Virus record (IMG/VR): IMGVR_UViG_3300011115_000677
Coordinates: 1 to 30,855 of that record
Origin: a virus
Length of the DNA: 30,855 bases
Direction: 5' to 3' (one strand)
Shown here: positions 19,850-28,466 of the stretch, in pieces
Layout of the letters: every line of letters begins with the position of its first letter
Position numbering within the stretch: position 1 is the first letter of the stretch
The notes under the pieces: generated by a model
Told to the model about the DNA's origin: nothing
Database searches by the model: none
Seen by the model: the letters and a program-made list of their open reading frames with translations, nothing else
Made by a program: the position numbers and the translations under genes

Positions 19850-21907
19850 ATGGCTAATAATGATGCGAAAGATTATGACATAGTAGGCAGTTACGACAAC
19901 CAGCGTGTGAGTACGATAAATGCGGAACGCACTGTTAACATGTTTGAGTATCTTGACCCACAAGGCAAACGTCCTAAGTCAATGCTTCCAACAGCGGGTT
20001 TGGTCGATACAATGCTACCTTTTGGCGCTGAAACTGGAGGCGCAAGACAGACTTTTGTTTTTGACGGTGCCATTTACCAGGTATTTGGAGTTTCTGTATA
20101 TCGAACTACAGGCACCACAGGCAATCTCATTAATACTCTTATCGGGACTATCGGAACAAGTGCTGGCTATGTTGGCATTGACGCTAACACTTTTCAGGTG
20201 ATTTTTGTCGATGGCCAAGCAGGTTATATTTGGGACACCAATTCAAACACTTTTGAGCAAATTACCGATACAGGATTTCCAGCGGCACCCGTGGATGTCT
20301 GCTATTTAGACGGATTTTTCGTTGTGGCTCATGGAGGAACAAACGAGTTCCAATTGAGTTCTTACAACCAAGGGATGGTTTGGAGTGGAGCGCAAGCCAC
20401 ATTCACAGCCAATTCTACTACTGATTTGCTCACTCTGAGCATTAGCAATGCAAACTTTGCTACAGGTGTTCCCGTAACCTTTACGACTACTGGAACATTG
20501 CCCGCACCGTTAGCAGTTGGACCGCCTCAAACTTATTATGCGATACGGGTTGGTTTGGCTGGGCAAAACCCTGGAACAATCAGGCTTGCCACAAGCTACG
20601 CCAATGCGATTGCCAACGTATTTATTGACCTGACCACCAATGGCGCACCAACAAATACAATAAGCGTCTTTGGGCAGGTTCAATTAGGACAAATTACGTC
20701 CCATCCAGGCACTATTGTTGCCTGTAGAACGCTTCACAGGCGCATATTTTTCTTCTCTCAAAATTACACAGAGGTTTGGGAAAACGCAGGTATTGGCACG
20801 AATTTACCTTTTAGACGTAACAATTCACTGCTTATGGAAGTGGGAACACCTGCAATTGGCAGTGTGGCCGTTGGATTTGACCGAATGTTCTTTTTGGCTC
20901 AGGACAAAGACGGGCTTGCAGGGGTTATGGAAGTACAGGGAACCGAATCTATACCAGTCAGCAACCGTGCTTTGGATTATCAGCTAGCGCAATATGCAGC
21001 AGATCCCCTAAGTGGCGTTGAAGATGCGCGAGGCATATTAATCAAAGAGAACGGCCTCATTTTTTACAGGCTTAATTTTACTCTGGCTAATCATACTTTT
21101 GTACTTAATGTCTCCATGAGTACACAAGAATCACCCAAATGGCATGAAGAGGAGGTCTTAAATGGCGATAGGCACCCCGCCCAAACTCACGCTTATTTTG
21201 ATGGCGTTAATTATTACGGCTCTTACAATTCACCAATATTTTATAGGGTAAATGACAGGATATCGACTAACGCAGGTGAGGCCATCAGACGTATGAGGAT
21301 TGGCCGACAAATGTCACCAGAAGGCTACACACGCCTACGTGTTGACCGATTCCAGCTTGACGTATTGCAAGGCGCTGAACAGCTTTTGGATATTACCTCA
21401 CCGTTCACAGCCAACGCAGGTACAGACATTATTACCATCTCTGAATTGCAAGAATTTTGGCAAACTGGTGAAGCCGTGCGACTTGATAGTAATGGGGCAT
21501 TACCGTCGCCACTGGCCAAGAACACAACCTATTTCATAATCAGGTTAAACGCAGGAATTCCCGCAACCATAAGACTTGCAGCCACACAGCAAGACGCATT
21601 TGATGGGATTTCCATTGACATAACCACGGCAGGAAGTGGCGTAAACACCATTCGTTTAGTTCCCGTGGTCATCAATGAAGAAGCGCCTGTAATATTTTTG
21701 GCAATTTCTAAAGATGGTGGCCAGACCTATGGCAACTACACCAAAGCGCCAATGGGAAATATTGGCCAGAGAACCTTTAGAAGTGTGTGGAGAAAACTAG
21801 GGACAACCCCTAGAGGACAAGGGTATACCCCTAAGATTGAGTTCTTTAATAAGACTCCATTTGTTGTATTGGGTGCTGCTTGGGTCTTTGAGCAATTACC
21901 GGAGTAA
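19850..21907 (+). CDS. Packaged-DNA stabilisation protein, P22 gp10-like, with two inserted beta domains
   Basis: 685 aa against 472 in P22 gp10. The ends are gp10-like: YDIVGSYDNQRVSTINAERT with VNMFEYLDPQGKRPKSML at the start, and GQRTFRSVWRKLGTTPRG near the end. Residues about 184-273 and 518-603 are two copies of one beta-sandwich module (FTAN---D-LT-S ... LP-PLA---TYY-I ... TIRLA ... NTI). Removing both leaves about 510 residues, near the usual size. The protein plugs the tail channel as a hexamer; the extra domains probably project outward. Confidence 0.82.
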   Translation: MANNDAKDYDIVGSYDNQRVSTINAERTVNMFEYLDPQGKRPKSMLPTAGLVDTMLPFGAETGGARQTFVFDGAIYQVFGVSVYRTTGTTGNLINTLIGTIGTSAGYVGIDANTFQVIFVDGQAGYIWDTNSNTFEQITDTGFPAAPVDVCYLDGFFVVAHGGTNEFQLSSYNQGMVWSGAQATFTANSTTDLLTLSISNANFATGVPVTFTTTGTLPAPLAVGPPQTYYAIRVGLAGQNPGTIRLATSYANAIANVFIDLTTNGAPTNTISVFGQVQLGQITSHPGTIVACRTLHRRIFFFSQNYTEVWENAGIGTNLPFRRNNSLLMEVGTPAIGSVAVGFDRMFFLAQDKDGLAGVMEVQGTESIPVSNRALDYQLAQYAADPLSGVEDARGILIKENGLIFYRLNFTLANHTFVLNVSMSTQESPKWHEEEVLNGDRHPAQTHAYFDGVNYYGSYNSPIFYRVNDRISTNAGEAIRRMRIGRQMSPEGYTRLRVDRFQLDVLQGAEQLLDITSPFTANAGTDIITISELQEFWQTGEAVRLDSNGALPSPLAKNTTYFIIRLNAGIPATIRLAATQQDAFDGISIDITTAGSGVNTIRLVPVVINEEAPVIFLAISKDGGQTYGNYTKAPMGNIGQRTFRSVWRKLGTTPRGQGYTPKIEFFNKTPFVVLGAAWVFEQLPE
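20399..20668 (+). repeat. First copy of inserted beta-sandwich domain in gp10-like gene
   Basis: Encodes about residues 184-273: FTANSTTDLLTLSISN, the TGTLPAPLAVG turn, TIRLATSYANA and TNTISV. The same module recurs at 21401-21658. Similar modules (LP-GL--GT-YYVI ... LATT-ANA) occur in many phage tail proteins. Confidence 0.7.
21401..21658 (+). repeat. Second copy of inserted beta-sandwich domain in gp10-like gene
   Basis: Encodes about residues 518-603: FTANAGTDIITISELQEF, NGALPSPLAKNTTYF, TIRLAATQQDA and VNTIRL. It aligns over its whole length with the copy at 20399-20668, but with diverged DNA, so the duplication is old or the domains were acquired separately. Confidence 0.7.
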
Positions 21908-21910
21908 TAA

Positions 21911-22174
21911 ATGGCGCGTAATTTTGACAATTTTCCAACCTATGACCCAGTCACCAAGAGTGGGGATTATTTAAGCGGTGTTTGGTCTGACTTCATGGCA
22001 ACGTTTGTTGAAACATTGCAGGGGTATTTGACACAAAATGGGATTCAATTCCCAAGAATTACAACAGCAGAGCGTAACGCATTGCAGAATGTGCAAAATG
22101 GATTTGCAATTTATAACACGACGTTAAACAAGTTCCAGGGTTATGAGAATGGGGCTTGGGTTAATTTCGTATAG
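21911..22174 (+). CDS. Small tail protein, candidate tail-needle/tip position, 87 aa
   Basis: N-terminus MARNFDNFPTYDPVTKSGDY; the C-terminal half (FPRITTAERNALQNVQNGFA, then IYNTTLNKFQGYENGAWVNF) is a motif common at the tips of trimeric phage tail and fibre proteins. In P22 the gene after gp10 is the tail needle gp26 (233 aa). This product occupies that slot but is much shorter and lacks a long coiled coil, so the equivalence is only positional. Confidence 0.6.
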   Translation: MARNFDNFPTYDPVTKSGDYLSGVWSDFMATFVETLQGYLTQNGIQFPRITTAERNALQNVQNGFAIYNTTLNKFQGYENGAWVNFV

Positions 22175-22190
22175 ACAAGGATGAATGACT

Positions 22191-22796
22191 ATGGCTTTTG
22201 ACTCTAGCATGTTTGGAAGTGGCCTTGGTGGCCTTTTAGGTGGCATGTTTGGCAACTCCGGCAAGCCTTATGATAAAGCTATGGAAGAGTACCAAAAATA
22301 CATGCAAATGGGGCAGCAAACACAACAACCCTATTTAGATGCCGGAAAAGGCGCTATTGGTGATTACCAGAAATGGTTACAAAGCCAGCAAGACCCTAGT
22401 AAATTCATTAATGACCAAATGAAAAATTACCAGCAAAGCCCGTATAATTCATATTTACAGGGTCAAGCGCAAAATGCGGGAATTAATGCGGGGTCTGCCA
22501 ATGGCACAATGGGAAGCTCGGCATTAATGCAGCAAATGCAACAAAATGCCGGAAATATTTCACAACAAGGCATGGATTCATGGCTACAAAACGTATTGGG
22601 AATTAATACACAGTACGGACAAGGTCAAAACAATTTAATGCAAGGTGGTCAAAATGCAGCAAATTCACTGTCTAATATGTTCTCTAATATGGGTAACAAA
22701 ATGGGCGATGCAGCCTACGGAAAAGAGGCCGGAAGACAATCTGACTGGTGGAATATGCTTGGTGGAGTTGGCGGCATCATTGGCAGCTTTTTATAA
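22191..22796 (+). CDS. Putative ejection protein, P22 gp7-like position, 201 aa
   Basis: Start at 22191 (AAGGA nine bases before); an in-frame ATG at 22185 is spaced too close. Glycine-rich hydrophobic ends (GSGLGGLLGGMFGNSG; MLGGVGGIIGSFL) flank a Gln/Asn-rich helical body with QQMQQNAGN repeats. These features are typical of virion proteins that leave the capsid and form the DNA conduit in the host envelope. It is the first of three consecutive genes matching the P22 gp7-gp20-gp16 block. Confidence 0.65.
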   Translation: MAFDSSMFGSGLGGLLGGMFGNSGKPYDKAMEEYQKYMQMGQQTQQPYLDAGKGAIGDYQKWLQSQQDPSKFINDQMKNYQQSPYNSYLQGQAQNAGINAGSANGTMGSSALMQQMQQNAGNISQQGMDSWLQNVLGINTQYGQGQNNLMQGGQNAANSLSNMFSNMGNKMGDAAYGKEAGRQSDWWNMLGGVGGIIGSFL

Positions 22797-22807
22797 GGAT
22801 ATAGATT

Positions 22808-24121
22808 ATGGCTCTACCATTACCAAGAGTTGTTCCTGACGTTGGCCCAGGTGGCGGTCTTGTTACTGCTATGGGCGGAATAAATAAACTTAGCAACGAT
22901 ATGATATTGCGAAAAATAAATGAGATTAAAAAGCAATATGCACCTACAACTATGCAAGCGGAAGCTGCGAGTAAACTTGCCTATGCCAATTTAATGGGGC
23001 CACAGTTCCTTGCAAAATTGCTCGGAAATGATTCTGCCATTGCAAATATGGGTGATGCTCAAGCCAAACAAGCCCTTCAACAAGCGGTAACTGCTGGAAT
23101 GGGTGGTGGTAATACAAATAATGCATTTCAGCAAATGCAGCAACAAGGCGGTCAACAAAAGCACGGGAATTTCTTTGTTAACAAACTTAAAGATTTTTTT
23201 GGCGGTCAAGACAATCCTGGTAGGGGACAGATGCAAGGACAAACCCAACCACAACCACAACAGCAAGCGCCTCAACAGATGCCACAGATGCCAAATAGTG
23301 CTGGGCAGCAATCGGCACCAATGGCACCGCCTATGGGAAACCGTCCTAAAGATGGCGTCACGCTTGAAGGTCAGCAATGGTACAATGCGAAAGGCAAACC
23401 TGTTTATGAAGAGGATGTTAATACCCCTGACGGCTCAATGAAACTTGAACTTACAAAGGGTATTCCGCAAAAAACCTACGCTCAAAACACAGGTGAGTAC
23501 AAAGGAACTGTTAAGCAATTTGAGAAAGAAGGCGAATACCGTGCTGATGCGCTAAAACAAATCGGTGAAAGCCAACTTGGCTTAAGCAATTCCGGTGCTG
23601 TTTTGGATAGGATGACAGGAATTATCAAGAACCCTGTTTTTGCGAACATGCGCAATAAAATACCTGGCTTCCAAAACAAACAACTTGATTACCTAAAAGT
23701 CATGGGTACACCCGAAGAGAAAGAGCTTATCGGTGATTTTTTATCGACTGGCGAGAGCTTTATTGCTTCTACTGTACAAGGATTTAGCGGAAAACCATTG
23801 GTGCGTGAATTTGATTTGGCACAACGCCAAAAGATTACGCCACATGATACGGTTGAATCTGCTATTGGAAAACTACAGTCTGCTACGGCACTTCATGACA
23901 TTGCAGAACAAAAAAACCAAATCGTCTCTGAATTGCTGCAAAAAGGTTATAACGAAGCCGATGCAGTCAAGCAAGCTAACAAAATGGTTGATGTACGCTC
24001 TATTGAAAAAGCCACAAAGGAGCGCTTACAAAGGAAAATCCAGGTGAGAAATAACAAAACTGGCGCAACCAAAATGGTAACTCTTGAAGAGGCTCGAAAA
24101 ATGGGGGTTCCAAATGTCTGA
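22808..24121 (+). CDS. Putative DNA ejection protein, P22 gp20-like position, 437 aa
   Basis: N-terminal helical domain (about 1-75; KLAYANLMGPQFLAKLLGND), a Gln/Pro/Met-rich linker at about 100-180 (QMQGQTQPQPQQQAPQQMPQ), then a mostly helical C-terminal domain ending VRNNKTGATKMVTLEEARKM. The closing 'RNK-TGE---VT-EEAR' tail also ends several phage pilot proteins. It probably travels with the genome during infection. No enzymatic motif visible. SD AAGGA. Confidence 0.65.
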   Translation: MALPLPRVVPDVGPGGGLVTAMGGINKLSNDMILRKINEIKKQYAPTTMQAEAASKLAYANLMGPQFLAKLLGNDSAIANMGDAQAKQALQQAVTAGMGGGNTNNAFQQMQQQGGQQKHGNFFVNKLKDFFGGQDNPGRGQMQGQTQPQPQQQAPQQMPQMPNSAGQQSAPMAPPMGNRPKDGVTLEGQQWYNAKGKPVYEEDVNTPDGSMKLELTKGIPQKTYAQNTGEYKGTVKQFEKEGEYRADALKQIGESQLGLSNSGAVLDRMTGIIKNPVFANMRNKIPGFQNKQLDYLKVMGTPEEKELIGDFLSTGESFIASTVQGFSGKPLVREFDLAQRQKITPHDTVESAIGKLQSATALHDIAEQKNQIVSELLQKGYNEADAVKQANKMVDVRSIEKATKERLQRKIQVRNNKTGATKMVTLEEARKMGVPNV

Positions 24122-25010
24122 TTGGGAAGTCGTAACCGAGGCACCACCACAAAGCAGAGGCACTCCAATGCAGTCTGATTGGAATGAAGTTCCTCAAGAA
24201 GACAACCAGGAAAGCGCTTGGAAAAGGATCCCTAGGGACGTTCTAATTGGCTTAACTCATGCGGGTAGAAATCTTCATAACCTACCCCATGACTTAGCCT
24301 CTTTAGGCGAATGGCCTATAGAGAAATTAAGAGGAAAGCCATTTGAACACCCATTGTCTTCATACCTTCCCAATGACACGACAAATTATGCTGATGTTTT
24401 GGGTCAAAAAGGACAGCCCTCGACATTAGATAATGTCATTCAAAAAGGCGTTGAATATGCACCAGATATAATTGGCGGAGCAAATGCCCTTAGGGGAATT
24501 GGTTTGCTTCCTCATCTAACTAGACGCGGGGCTAGTGGCTCATTAAGACAGGCAAGAAATATGGGGCGAAGCAGGAATATAGCACCACTTGAGGTAGACC
24601 CTAATATTATTGAGGACGCTGCACAATTCTTGCCTAGAACCGCACCCTATAGAAATGCAATAGAGGACGCGCATTATGGTGATTATGACTCTTTATTTAG
24701 ACTGCAATCTGATTTAGGTAAGCATTCCTCAGATTATGCAAGGTCTCTATTTTCAGCATCAGAAAGAGCGCATGGAAGGGCGGGCATGGCCACAAGAAAT
24801 AGATTATTAGATGAAATTCATCAGGGATTAGAAGCTCAAGGCCATCATGATATATCTAATTTATTAAGACGAGGCCAAAATGAATATCGCAGATATTCAA
24901 AGTTTAAGCCTTATAGGAATGCTTTAGGTGTTGCAGCAGGTGCTTATATGATGCCAAAAAATGCGCTTCTTGATTTGGTTAAGAAACTTGTTACAGCAGG
25001 AAGGGATTAA
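24114..25010 (+). CDS. Putative ejection protein, P22 gp16 position, truncated relative to it, 298 aa
   Basis: Start at 24114 (MSDWEVVTEAPPQSRGTPMQ), overlapping the previous gene by 8 bp. The opening SDWEVV... acidic segment recurs in virion-packaged internal proteins. Next come DVLIGLTHAGRNLHNLPHDL and a hydrophobic GVEYAPDIIGGANALRGIGL segment (about 120-140), then basic helices. P22 gp16 is about 609 aa, so this protein is half the size; no lytic transglycosylase motif is seen. Confidence 0.6.
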   Translation: MSDWEVVTEAPPQSRGTPMQSDWNEVPQEDNQESAWKRIPRDVLIGLTHAGRNLHNLPHDLASLGEWPIEKLRGKPFEHPLSSYLPNDTTNYADVLGQKGQPSTLDNVIQKGVEYAPDIIGGANALRGIGLLPHLTRRGASGSLRQARNMGRSRNIAPLEVDPNIIEDAAQFLPRTAPYRNAIEDAHYGDYDSLFRLQSDLGKHSSDYARSLFSASERAHGRAGMATRNRLLDEIHQGLEAQGHHDISNLLRRGQNEYRRYSKFKPYRNALGVAAGAYMMPKNALLDLVKKLVTAGRD

Positions 25011-25084
25011 AAATCAATGTCTTTTGTAATGAACATTTGGACAATGTTATAGGCTAGGAAGCCAAACAGAAATAAACTAATCAT
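25007..25084 (-). CDS. Possible 25-aa antisense membrane peptide
   Basis: MISLFLFGFLAYNIVQMFIT plus KDIDF forms one hydrophobic helix with a charged end. It lies antisense in the gap before the tail-spike gene, behind a good minus-strand -10. The SD (CGGAC) is weak. It may be a toxin-like or regulatory peptide, or chance. Confidence 0.28.
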   Translation of the reverse strand: MISLFLFGFLAYNIVQMFITKDIDF

Positions 25085-25111
25085 AGAAGTCCGATTGGTT
25101 AACAAAAATAC

Positions 25112-25141
25112 ATTATAGTATTTATAGTGGATAAAAAACAA
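25112..25141 (-). promoter_or_regulatory. Minus-strand promoter candidate in tail region
   Basis: On the minus strand TTGTTT (25141-25136) and a perfect TATAAT (25117-25112) are 18 bp apart, pointing at the 25-aa ORF and antisense to the end of the gp16-position gene. The region is very AT-rich, so chance matches are common. Confidence 0.35.
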
Positions 25142-25185
25142 GCATTATTTATATCAATGAAAATGCTTTAGAATAGATACATAAT

Positions 25186-25202
25186 TTCACAAGGAATGTG
25201 AA
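25186..25202 (+). promoter_or_regulatory. Hairpin with SD in the loop, tail-spike gene
   Basis: TTCACA-AGGAA-TGTGAA, a perfect 6-bp stem whose loop holds the SD core; ATG 25204 follows at once. Same design as at 8617, 17380 and 28461. Confidence 0.55.
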
Positions 25203-25203
25203 T

Positions 25204-26847
25204 ATGACGATAAGTTACTTGCTTGCGCCTACTCCAAAGTGGGTCATCATAGACAATAACGGTGGCGTGGCTGGCGGTGCAAAGCTATACACGTATCGTT
25301 CTTTAAATAAGACAGAGAAAAAGACTGTCTACCAAGACCCAGCAGGAACTATTCCCTGGACTAACCCTATTCTATTTGACCTTAACGGTACACAGGGGCC
25401 ATTCTATTGGGCAGTTGATAGCGATGACTTGGCAGATACGTACTACCTTGAGGCATATGACGCCCAAAACAATTTACTTTGGACGGTTGATGACTTTTAC
25501 CCACCAGGTTCAGGCGGCGGCGGAATAGTCACAAGCTACATTCCCATTGTAAATTACATTACAAATAGTCAGTTCATAAACCACATTGATGACATTGCGG
25601 GAAATATTGCACCCAATAACTCTTTGGCTACCAACTTGGTTATTGCGCCATCAAACCACAAGGGATTTACTCCGGCAACAAGTGTTCCCGTAGTTGGAAC
25701 TAATGGCACGCTTGGGCCAGATATTCGTTTTGTTAAAAGCAATACAAATGGCGCTGACAATATTTATTTTCCATTATTTCCCTTGGCAAGTTATCCATTG
25801 ACTGGTGATGTTACCCCTGTTGATTACGTACGCTATCAATGTACAAACAGCCCAGCAGGGGAAACGTACAAAGCGTTCCAATTCCCAATTACCCAAAAGG
25901 TTAAGAATTTATCGAACCAATCAATGACCTTTGGATTTTGGGCAGCAGTCGCGGCAACTCCTGTTGATGTAAACATTTATGTACGCCAATATTTTGGTTC
26001 GGGAACGGCTGCAAGTGCAGAAGTACGGACTTTGATTGGCACAGCAAGCCTTACTACCACGTGGACTTGGTTCCCATTTAACTTTGCTATCCCATCGGTT
26101 GCGGGTAAATCCCTAGGAACGCCAGGGCAAACCACTAATGATGATGCGCTTTATATTCAGATTGAAATGCCACTAGGCATTCCTTGTGACGTTTACTTTA
26201 TTAAGCCCGCATTATTCTTAGGTGATATTGACCCAGAATTGGAATTTGACTCATACGACCAAATTGATTCCATAAACACCACCCCAAGAACGGGTGATGT
26301 GCGACCAGGCTATTTGGTTACCGCCCCTGGTGGATGGGTTCCTATGAATGATGGCTCAATTGGTAATACAGGCTCAGGTGCTACAACCCGCGCAAACCAA
26401 GACACATTCCAATTATATAAAACTTTATGGGATGCAGTTATAAATACTTGGGCACCTGTATCAACAGGAAGAGGAGCGACTGCAATTGCTGACTTTATTG
26501 CAGGCAAAACACTTACTTTGCCTAGGGCATTAGGAAGAGCATTATCAGAAGCTGGATTTGGCTCTGGTTTAACAGCAAGAGTTTTAGGTGAGTTCTTAGG
26601 AAGCCAGGTTGTTACTTATGCTGCAATGCCGTTGCATAATCATACTGGAAGTAGTGCAACGACTCCAATGGGTGCTGGCGCGTTAGTAAATAATGCTGGC
26701 GGAAATGCATCTGTATCGTTATCAGGAGGGCCAACTGCTGTTACTCTTAATATTGCAAATGCAGGAGGCGGAACATTAAACACTCAAGGTGCCGCAGATG
26801 GAAATATGCCACCCAGTACTTACATGAATTTTTACATTAAACTATAA
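25204..26847 (+). CDS. Tail spike/fibre protein with collar-type C-terminus
   Basis: 547 aa from ATG 25204 (a GTG at 25198 lies inside the SD hairpin). The N-terminal unit (LLAPTPKWVIIDNNGGVAGG, AKLYTYRSLNKTEKKTVYQD) is the virion-anchoring beta domain seen in many phage fibres. The middle is a carbohydrate-binding-like beta sandwich (about 120-350). The C-terminus has the tail-collar pattern: GWVPMNDGSIG, TLPRALGRALSEAG, MPLHNHTGSS and MPPSTYMNFYIKL. It probably recognises the receptor. No polysaccharide-lyase repeats as in P22 gp9. Confidence 0.8.
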   Translation: MTISYLLAPTPKWVIIDNNGGVAGGAKLYTYRSLNKTEKKTVYQDPAGTIPWTNPILFDLNGTQGPFYWAVDSDDLADTYYLEAYDAQNNLLWTVDDFYPPGSGGGGIVTSYIPIVNYITNSQFINHIDDIAGNIAPNNSLATNLVIAPSNHKGFTPATSVPVVGTNGTLGPDIRFVKSNTNGADNIYFPLFPLASYPLTGDVTPVDYVRYQCTNSPAGETYKAFQFPITQKVKNLSNQSMTFGFWAAVAATPVDVNIYVRQYFGSGTAASAEVRTLIGTASLTTTWTWFPFNFAIPSVAGKSLGTPGQTTNDDALYIQIEMPLGIPCDVYFIKPALFLGDIDPELEFDSYDQIDSINTTPRTGDVRPGYLVTAPGGWVPMNDGSIGNTGSGATTRANQDTFQLYKTLWDAVINTWAPVSTGRGATAIADFIAGKTLTLPRALGRALSEAGFGSGLTARVLGEFLGSQVVTYAAMPLHNHTGSSATTPMGAGALVNNAGGNASVSLSGGPTAVTLNIANAGGGTLNTQGAADGNMPPSTYMNFYIKL

Positions 26848-26862
26848 CCAGGAGATTAAACG

Positions 26863-27165
26863 ATGGCCGTACAACTATGTCTTATACAGCCTTTAGACCC
26901 AAATGCTTACACGGGGCCAACTCGTGTCATGTCAGGAGTCGCACGCACAGGCGATGCCACACCAGACTCTTATTATGGGCCTAATGGTTCAGTCGAATTC
27001 GCTCGCTGGTTATATATTGGCGTGCAAGGTGACGTGTCCTATACAAAATGGGACGGCGCCGAACAGACTCTTGTCGGATTGGCTGCTGGCGTATGGCACC
27101 CTGTTTTCTCTATTAGGATAAACAGCGCAGGTACAACAGCTACTAATTTGGTATGGGGAAGTTAG
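26863..27165 (+). CDS. Small conserved tail-associated protein, 100 aa
   Basis: A beta-rich sequence with YIGVQGDVSYTKWDGAEQTL, GVWHPVFSIRINSAGTTATN and a GS end. The scheme GDVSY-KWDG ... L-GLAAGVWHP ... GTTAT is that of small trimeric phage proteins found next to fibre genes, probably a spike tip or head decoration. No enzymatic residues evident. SD CAGGAG. Confidence 0.65.
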   Translation: MAVQLCLIQPLDPNAYTGPTRVMSGVARTGDATPDSYYGPNGSVEFARWLYIGVQGDVSYTKWDGAEQTLVGLAAGVWHPVFSIRINSAGTTATNLVWGS

Positions 27166-27208
27166 CTAACTTTAAAGGGTAATATTACTAATCAAAAAGG
27201 AATTTAAA

Positions 27209-28285
27209 ATGACTACACACTTTTCACAAACTGTTTTTTCGCCTTGGTTAACACCTGTGCGCTTGGCATCTACGTCTAACATTGCAGGAACATATAGCAA
27301 CGGCCCTAGCAATAACGGTGTTGGCGCGACTTTAACAATTGCGGCTTCTTCTTTGACTATTGATAGCGTTGCAGTTGCCGTTGGCGACCGTGTATTGCTT
27401 CAAACTCAAACAAACACCTACGAACAAGGTGTGTACGTGGTTCGTGCAATCGCTTCAAGCGTAATCCTTGAACGCTCAGATGACCAACAAGTCATTGAAC
27501 AAATGAAAGCTGGTCAATATGTAGCTGTTGGTGCGGGTTCTGTTCATGCTGGTAACTTCTACACGCTTGTCGAACCATTACCACAATTCATTGGTATCAG
27601 TGCCATTGTATGGAACGCAGACCCATCTGCCGGAGGTGTTACATTTTCTGGAGGCGCGTCTACTGCGAACGCTTTGGCTGTCTTTTCTGATACGGCAGGA
27701 AACCTTAAAGAGGCATCTACAACAACCACATTGGGCCAAGCGTTAAACATTACAGGCGCATTGGGTGTAGCTGGTGGAGCAACTGTATCTACAGGTAATT
27801 TAGCTGTTTCTGCGGGAACAATTACTGCTTCTGGCGCAATTACTTCTACTGCTGGAAACATTACCTCCGGTTCAAGTGGTGACGCTGGTACGTTTATTGC
27901 GTTCCCTGCCACTGCTGCTAACGGCACAATGATTATCGCGGCTGGTAATGCTGGCGGTGCGTTTGATACCACTATCACAAGTGGCACTATCGGTCAGTCT
28001 ACTGTTTACACAGTGCCTGATATCGGTGCGGCTACTGGTGGAGTTGTAGTTTCTACTGCTGCGGTTCGTATGAAATCGGTAGCTGGTGCTGCTGCTGCGG
28101 GCGGTGCTGCTGCTCAGTCATTCACTGATGCTTTCTGTACTTCTGGAAGTAACGTTGTCGGTAACTGGAACACTCAAGCAAACGCTGTGTCTGTTTTGAA
28201 AATTGTTCCCGGAAACGGTTCTTTCGTAGTAACAAGCTCGGGTGATGCTGGTGTTGGTACATTCAACTACATCATCATGAAGTAA
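27209..28285 (+). CDS. Tail fibre / head-fibre-like structural protein, 358 aa
   Basis: The N-terminal domain (about 1-140: VRLASTSNIAGTYSNGPSNN, then VGDRVLLQTQTNTYEQGVYV) is a beta domain common in phage fibre and decoration proteins. Residues about 150-230 are degenerate Ala/Gly/Thr-rich repeats (TGALGVAGGATVSTGNLAVS), forming a fibrous beta-helix-like shaft. The end forms a compact beta tip (GNGSFVVTSSGDAGVGTFNY). Followed by a terminator. Codons are GC-richer here than in genes after 28479. Confidence 0.7.
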   Translation: MTTHFSQTVFSPWLTPVRLASTSNIAGTYSNGPSNNGVGATLTIAASSLTIDSVAVAVGDRVLLQTQTNTYEQGVYVVRAIASSVILERSDDQQVIEQMKAGQYVAVGAGSVHAGNFYTLVEPLPQFIGISAIVWNADPSAGGVTFSGGASTANALAVFSDTAGNLKEASTTTTLGQALNITGALGVAGGATVSTGNLAVSAGTITASGAITSTAGNITSGSSGDAGTFIAFPATAANGTMIIAAGNAGGAFDTTITSGTIGQSTVYTVPDIGAATGGVVVSTAAVRMKSVAGAAAAGGAAAQSFTDAFCTSGSNVVGNWNTQANAVSVLKIVPGNGSFVVTSSGDAGVGTFNYIIMK

Positions 28286-28292
28286 TTGAGTT

Positions 28293-28317
28293 GGGGGGCT
28301 TCGGCTCCCTTCTTATT
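28293..28317 (+). terminator. Rho-independent terminator with UUCG loop
   Basis: GGGGGC (28294-28299), TTCG tetraloop, GCTCCC (28304-28309), then TTCTTATT. The stem has one G-U pair and is capped by the very stable UUCG loop. It closes the transcript of the main tail genes. Confidence 0.8.
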
Positions 28318-28331
28318 AAAAGGACTTAAAG

Positions 28332-28466
28332 ATGCAAGGTGCATATGGTGGATTAATCATTGTTATTGCTTATGGAATGGGCCAAGGAATTATAGAAGAC
28401 TATTTTTTATGGCTTGATACCACACCTTTCACGCTCTTAAGCGGTGAACGATTAACATTATTGTAA
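28332..28466 (+). CDS. Small membrane-associated peptide, 44 aa
   Basis: ATG at 28332 with AAGGA upstream. MQGAYGGLIIVIAYGMGQGI provides one short hydrophobic segment; a WLDTTPFTLLSGERLTLL tail follows. It fills the gap exactly between the terminator and the fibre gene, and its last codons lie inside the fibre gene's SD hairpin, so its translation would melt that hairpin. Confidence 0.5.
   Translation: MQGAYGGLIIVIAYGMGQGIIEDYFLWLDTTPFTLLSGERLTLL

Noticed and set aside
19908-20400. Frames inside the gp10-like gene on either strand
   Set aside because: All overlap the conserved gp10-like N-terminal region and show no SD or domain signal.
25139-25170. AAGCATT ... AATGCTT hairpin as a terminator
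   Set aside because: Only 7 AT-rich bp with a 15-nt loop; the T-run is on the minus strand, where no convincing gene needs termination.
27559-27987. Minus-strand ORF of 142 aa, Val/Ala/Pro-rich
   Set aside because: Antisense of the repetitive Ala/Gly/Thr fibre shaft; composition is dictated by the opposite strand, and there is no SD.
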